Source of the DNA: Akkermansia biwaensis
GTDB taxonomy: Bacteria; Verrucomicrobiota; Verrucomicrobiia; Verrucomicrobiales; Akkermansiaceae
Assembly: GCF_026072915.1 (NCBI RefSeq)
Contig: NZ_AP025943.1
Coordinates: 1,860,001 to 1,924,000 of the forward strand
Reading direction: 5' to 3'
DNA length: 64,000 nucleotides
In this document: in pieces, positions 61,099-64,000 of the stretch
Layout of the letters: every line of letters begins with the position of its first letter
Numbering within the stretch: the first letter of the stretch is position 1
Made by a program: the position numbers and the translations under genes
The notes under the pieces: generated by a model
What the model was told of the DNA's origin: nothing
The model's database searches: none
The model's input: the letters and a program-made list of their open reading frames with translations, nothing else

Positions 61099-62772
61099 TT
61101 ATTCGATGGTAGCTCGCTCCAACTCTTTCCTCATGGCGTTCAGCTGTTCCGCCGGAATTGTACAGGCCGTCTGAACTTCTCCTTTGATTTCCTGACCGGA
61201 GGCTGGATCCCGTGAGAAGATAGTGAGTAGCCCGCTTTCATCCAGCTTGAAAACGGTTTCTATGGGAGACTCAGCCGGGAGTCCCGGTTGAATAGGCAGA
61301 TTTCCTTCCCAGATGAGACGAGCGTCGTTGGGATCGATTCCTTCTCTATCGAGTATTCTCTCTTCTTCGGGTGTGGCTGGATATTCCACCAGATTATCCA
61401 CTACTTGTATATGTACGGTATTTTGATTGTCTTCAACAGTATAACTGGGCATGTTTGCTTCGACCGGCAGGTTGGTATTGCGGTAAATGAGATTATAAAT
61501 ACGCGACACCCTATCGGAGTGACGGAGCAAAATTTGACCGAAGCTGCGACTGCATACGTTGGAACATGGGGTTAGTATGTTGCTGACCGCTTCCAGGGTA
61601 AATCCGCTGTCATCCGCCAACTCCTGAAGCTTCCCTTCCGTTTCCAGCGTAAATTCACCGGTATCGTCTGTTTCCAGAGTGAATCCATCTCCAATCTGTT
61701 CGCGCATCAGATGGGCCAGTGCGGAGATAGCTGCTCCCTTGGCTACCGATTCGTCCGGATCATAGGAAATGGGAGTAATCCCCAATTCTCTTTCAACTGC
61801 AGCGGAAACCTGAGGCATGTAGGTACTGCCTCCCACCAGAATGATTTCATCGATTCTGTTTACTCCCTTTCCCCGGGCAATATCCAGAGCGCGTTTCGTT
61901 CCTCTGATTGTACTTTGAAGAAGGGATTCCGTCTCTGAATCAAATTCTTCACGTGTGATGTGGGCGTATAGTTTTTCGCCTTCGAATTTATAGGAAACCT
62001 GTGCCTCTGTACGAGATGTAAGTGTTTTCTTAGCCTTTTCAGCTAATAACTGCATATCCTGACTGGCGGCAGGGTCAGACAAGAGGTCGATTGCGCTTTC
62101 CGACGACATCTGCAAACGGTCCACCAGCATTCCTTGCATGACTTCATCCCAGTTTTTTCCACCCAAGAGATGATTGCCATCGGTACAGACTACATTCAGT
62201 CCCTTGGGGGAAACATTAATAATGGTCACGTCGAAGGTTCCTCCACCCAAATCGTAGACCAGGATATTGCGTTCTTCGGCATGGTGATTTTGGGTGAGTC
62301 CATAGGCCATGGCGGCGGCAGTGGGCTCATTGAGTATTTCCAGAACATTGAGGCCGGCAATCTCCCCGGCCGCCTTGGTGGCTTCGCGCTCCTGATGGGA
62401 AAAGTAGGCCGGACAGGTAATAACCACATCCTGAATTTCCTGCCCCAGACGCTCGGATGCATCATTCACCAGTTTACGCAGAATGCAGGCCGAGACCTGC
62501 TCCGGCCTGTACGAACCCTTTGAACAGGAAAAGCGGTAGTTCTCCGAACCCATTTCGCGTTTAATGAAGGTACACACTTCGCCGGGACTCATGGAAGCCT
62601 CCTGCTTGGCTTCATCGCCTACGACAATTCGATCATCATCGAACCAGACAACGGAAGGCGTCGTGCGTTCACCTTCACTGTTCAGCAAAACCTGGGGACG
62701 GCCATCCCTGCCTACATATGCCACACAGCTGTATGTTGTGCCCAGATCAATTCCCACGGCTATCCTGTTCAT
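61099..62772 (-). CDS. Hsp70/DnaK-like chaperone, lidless
   Basis: A 557-residue Hsp70. Nucleotide-binding domain (1 to about 370): VGIDLGTTYSCVAYVGRDGR, TCPAYFSHQEREATKAAGEI, ILNEPTAAAMAYG, YDLGGGTFDVTIINVS and EIILVGGSTYMPQVSAAVER. Between this and the substrate-binding domain lies an odd insert with FTLETDDTGEFTLETEGKL and GFTLEAVSN, a three-times repeated FTLE unit. The beta substrate domain (IRLRH..., LPIQPGLPAESPIETVFKLD) follows, but the C-terminal helical lid and EEVD-like tail are absent. 12 bases downstream of the other Hsp70. Confidence 0.92.
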   Translation of the reverse strand: MNRIAVGIDLGTTYSCVAYVGRDGRPQVLLNSEGERTTPSVVWFDDDRIVVGDEAKQEASMSPGEVCTFIKREMGSENYRFSCSKGSYRPEQVSACILRKLVNDASERLGQEIQDVVITCPAYFSHQEREATKAAGEIAGLNVLEILNEPTAAAMAYGLTQNHHAEERNILVYDLGGGTFDVTIINVSPKGLNVVCTDGNHLLGGKNWDEVMQGMLVDRLQMSSESAIDLLSDPAASQDMQLLAEKAKKTLTSRTEAQVSYKFEGEKLYAHITREEFDSETESLLQSTIRGTKRALDIARGKGVNRIDEIILVGGSTYMPQVSAAVERELGITPISYDPDESVAKGAAISALAHLMREQIGDGFTLETDDTGEFTLETEGKLQELADDSGFTLEAVSNILTPCSNVCSRSFGQILLRHSDRVSRIYNLIYRNTNLPVEANMPSYTVEDNQNTVHIQVVDNLVEYPATPEEERILDREGIDPNDARLIWEGNLPIQPGLPAESPIETVFKLDESGLLTIFSRDPASGQEIKGEVQTACTIPAEQLNAMRKELERATIE

Positions 62773-62784
62773 GATTTATGTTGG

Positions 62785-64000
62785 TTAATCGGCCATCTCC
62801 AGATCGGCTACAACTTCCTCCAGCTTTTTCCGTTCTTCTTCACTGAGGACTCCTTCTACCTGGAAGGGCACAACAATTTTTTTGTCATTGGTAACATCCC
62901 GGGCAGTCAATTCGAGCCGGCCTTCAGGATCCAGCGCGAATGTTACTTCAATAGGAGCTCCTGCGGGCAAGCCGGGAGTCAATTCCATGGTTGCTTTGCC
63001 AAGTTCCAGGCAACAGTCCAGATCCGCTTGTTTTCCCACAATGTTATTGGAATAGACGATGAGAGGCAGAGTGGCTGCATTAGCGGCAGAAACAGGGAAA
63101 GTTTGAGTATTGTTGCAAGGAACTTCATTCTGTTTTTCGATCAGGTTGTAACAGACAAATATACCTTCCTTGTTCTTCACCCGAATACCGATACTTTTGG
63201 AAGCCACCGTAATCATCTCGGTGTTAACCGCAGTATCAATCGTTTCAGGTGCCAACGAAAATTCGTCTGCAACTTTCTTATTTGCCTCGTCTTCGAGTTT
63301 TCCTGTCGGGGTATCGGGATTTGCTTCTTTCAGATCTTTAAGAACCTTTTCATAAAGATCCCTGATAGCTTTATTATTCCCATAGAGGGCAGCGCCCTTG
63401 GAAACAGCATGATTGGGCTCATACAGTTTGGGCTCTACCCTCAACGTGTCCTTGTAGCGGCTATTAACCATCTCCATCACCTGCGGCATATAAGTAGAAC
63501 CTCCGACCAGCAGGAATTCATCTATTTTTTCCACACCTGTTTTTTCACGAGCCATGGCAATCATGGCATCCGTGAATTCTATCGTACGGTTAAGCAGAGG
63601 CTGAGTCGCTTCATTGAATTCCTCCCGAGTCACACTCACCTTGCTCTTGCTGCCGTCGCAGCAGGTAATGCGGGCGGTAGCTGTTTCTTTCTGGCTGAGA
63701 CTCATTTTTGTCTTTTCCACTGTCGTGATCAAGGCAGCCCTGGTTTCCGAGTCGGCCATCAGGTCGCCTGCTTCGGGGTTTTCAATGAGAAGTTTTTCGA
63801 GCAACAGGTCACGCAGAGCGGCATCCCAGTCAGCCCCCCCCAGCTTGTGATCTCCATCGGAGCAAATGACCTTTACTCCCCTGGGAGAAATCTCCACGAC
63901 GGTCACGTCGAACGTACCGCCGCCCAAGTCATAGACGATGATCTGCCTTGTCTCCAGTGTTTCTCCCTGATCGTTTCCGGCTATCCCCATTCCGTAGGAA
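62785..64000 (-). CDS. Hsp70/DnaK-like chaperone, 5'-truncated by window edge
   Basis: The frame is open to the last base; the start lies beyond the window. Visible: SYGMG (end of the EPTAAA motif), VYDLGGGTFDVTVVEISPRG, SVTREEFNEATQPLLNRTIE, FLLVGGSTYMPQVMEMV, linker, and substrate-binding part with MELTPGLPAGAPIEVTFALD and EGRLELTARDVTNDKKI, ending EEERKKLEEVVADLEMAD. Like its neighbour it lacks a long lid. It is not the housekeeping dnaK, given the short C-terminus and operon context. First visible gene of the minus-strand operon. Confidence 0.92.
   Translation of the reverse strand, partial: SYGMGIAGNDQGETLETRQIIVYDLGGGTFDVTVVEISPRGVKVICSDGDHKLGGADWDAALRDLLLEKLLIENPEAGDLMADSETRAALITTVEKTKMSLSQKETATARITCCDGSKSKVSVTREEFNEATQPLLNRTIEFTDAMIAMAREKTGVEKIDEFLLVGGSTYMPQVMEMVNSRYKDTLRVEPKLYEPNHAVSKGAALYGNNKAIRDLYEKVLKDLKEANPDTPTGKLEDEANKKVADEFSLAPETIDTAVNTEMITVASKSIGIRVKNKEGIFVCYNLIEKQNEVPCNNTQTFPVSAANAATLPLIVYSNNIVGKQADLDCCLELGKATMELTPGLPAGAPIEVTFALDPEGRLELTARDVTNDKKIVVPFQVEGVLSEEERKKLEEVVADLEMAD

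Noticed and set aside
1-64000. CRISPR arrays, rRNA genes, intact transposases
   Set aside because: None seen on reading; only an integrase relic and short repeats are present.

Overview
The window is a bacterial chromosome segment that most resembles a Verrucomicrobiota gut commensal of the Akkermansia type. This is an inference from gene content and moderately GC-rich backbone codon use: a chlamydial Pmp-like autotransporter, a GadB-type glutamate decarboxylase, and lineage-style hypothetical genes. No rRNA or marker search could be run. It divides into a chromosomal backbone (1-27.6 kb) and an accessory island (27.6 kb to the end) that begins at the 3' end of a tRNA-Leu(CAG) gene.

Backbone, 1-27.6 kb. 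The 3' part of dnaE is followed by two unrelated GNAT acetyltransferases. Next come a large minus-strand autotransporter with GGA(I/L/V) and FxxN repeats, a plus-strand glutamate decarboxylase, a DUF2851 protein and a STAS protein. Three tandem membrane-anchored squalene-cyclase-fold paralogues follow; the middle copy is frameshifted. A 55-codon relative keeps only their N-terminal anchor. Then come glf-galE (galactofuranose precursor and UDP-sugar supply), a KsgA-Nudix fusion, small hypothetical genes, a Lys/Ala-rich nucleic-acid-binding-like protein, a MATE exporter and a TrkH/KtrB potassium transporter.

Island edge and defence modules, 27.6-42 kb. Directly after the tRNA are a tandem repeat and the C-terminal relic of a tyrosine integrase. 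These are followed by a perfect 22-bp inverted repeat, a HipB-HipA toxin-antitoxin pair, an HNH endonuclease, a minus-strand cassette of small plasmid/ICE-type genes with a DUF932 protein, and an AbiEi antitoxin whose AbiEii toxin is reduced to a 36-codon stub. The stub abuts a five-gene restriction-modification operon: C5 cytosine methyltransferase, MORC/MutL-like GHKL ATPase, Mrr-type nuclease fused to an SF2 helicase, an unknown protein, and Vsr nuclease. A minus-strand pair with a PD-(D/E)XK Fe-S nuclease closes this part.

Signalling and membrane cluster, 42-51.5 kb. A run of minus-strand membrane proteins carries GYF_2, TM2, DnaJ-type zinc and ankyrin modules. Three neighbours appear to share one C-terminal multi-TM domain. 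An HTH protein with a membrane Ser/Thr kinase and a frameshifted RhuM gene follow.

Chaperone/GTPase/coupling-ATPase operon, 51.7-64 kb. A divergent kinase plus vWA pair lies downstream of a tightly packed minus-strand operon: Hsp70, second Hsp70, a 900-aa zinc-ribbon and beta-sandwich-like protein with a J-like start, a zinc-ribbon P-loop GTPase, a VirD4/TraG-like ATPase without membrane segments, a coiled-coil protein and a membrane-anchored class-3 lipase. This is the best candidate for an undescribed biological-conflict system. The operon continues past the right edge of the window.
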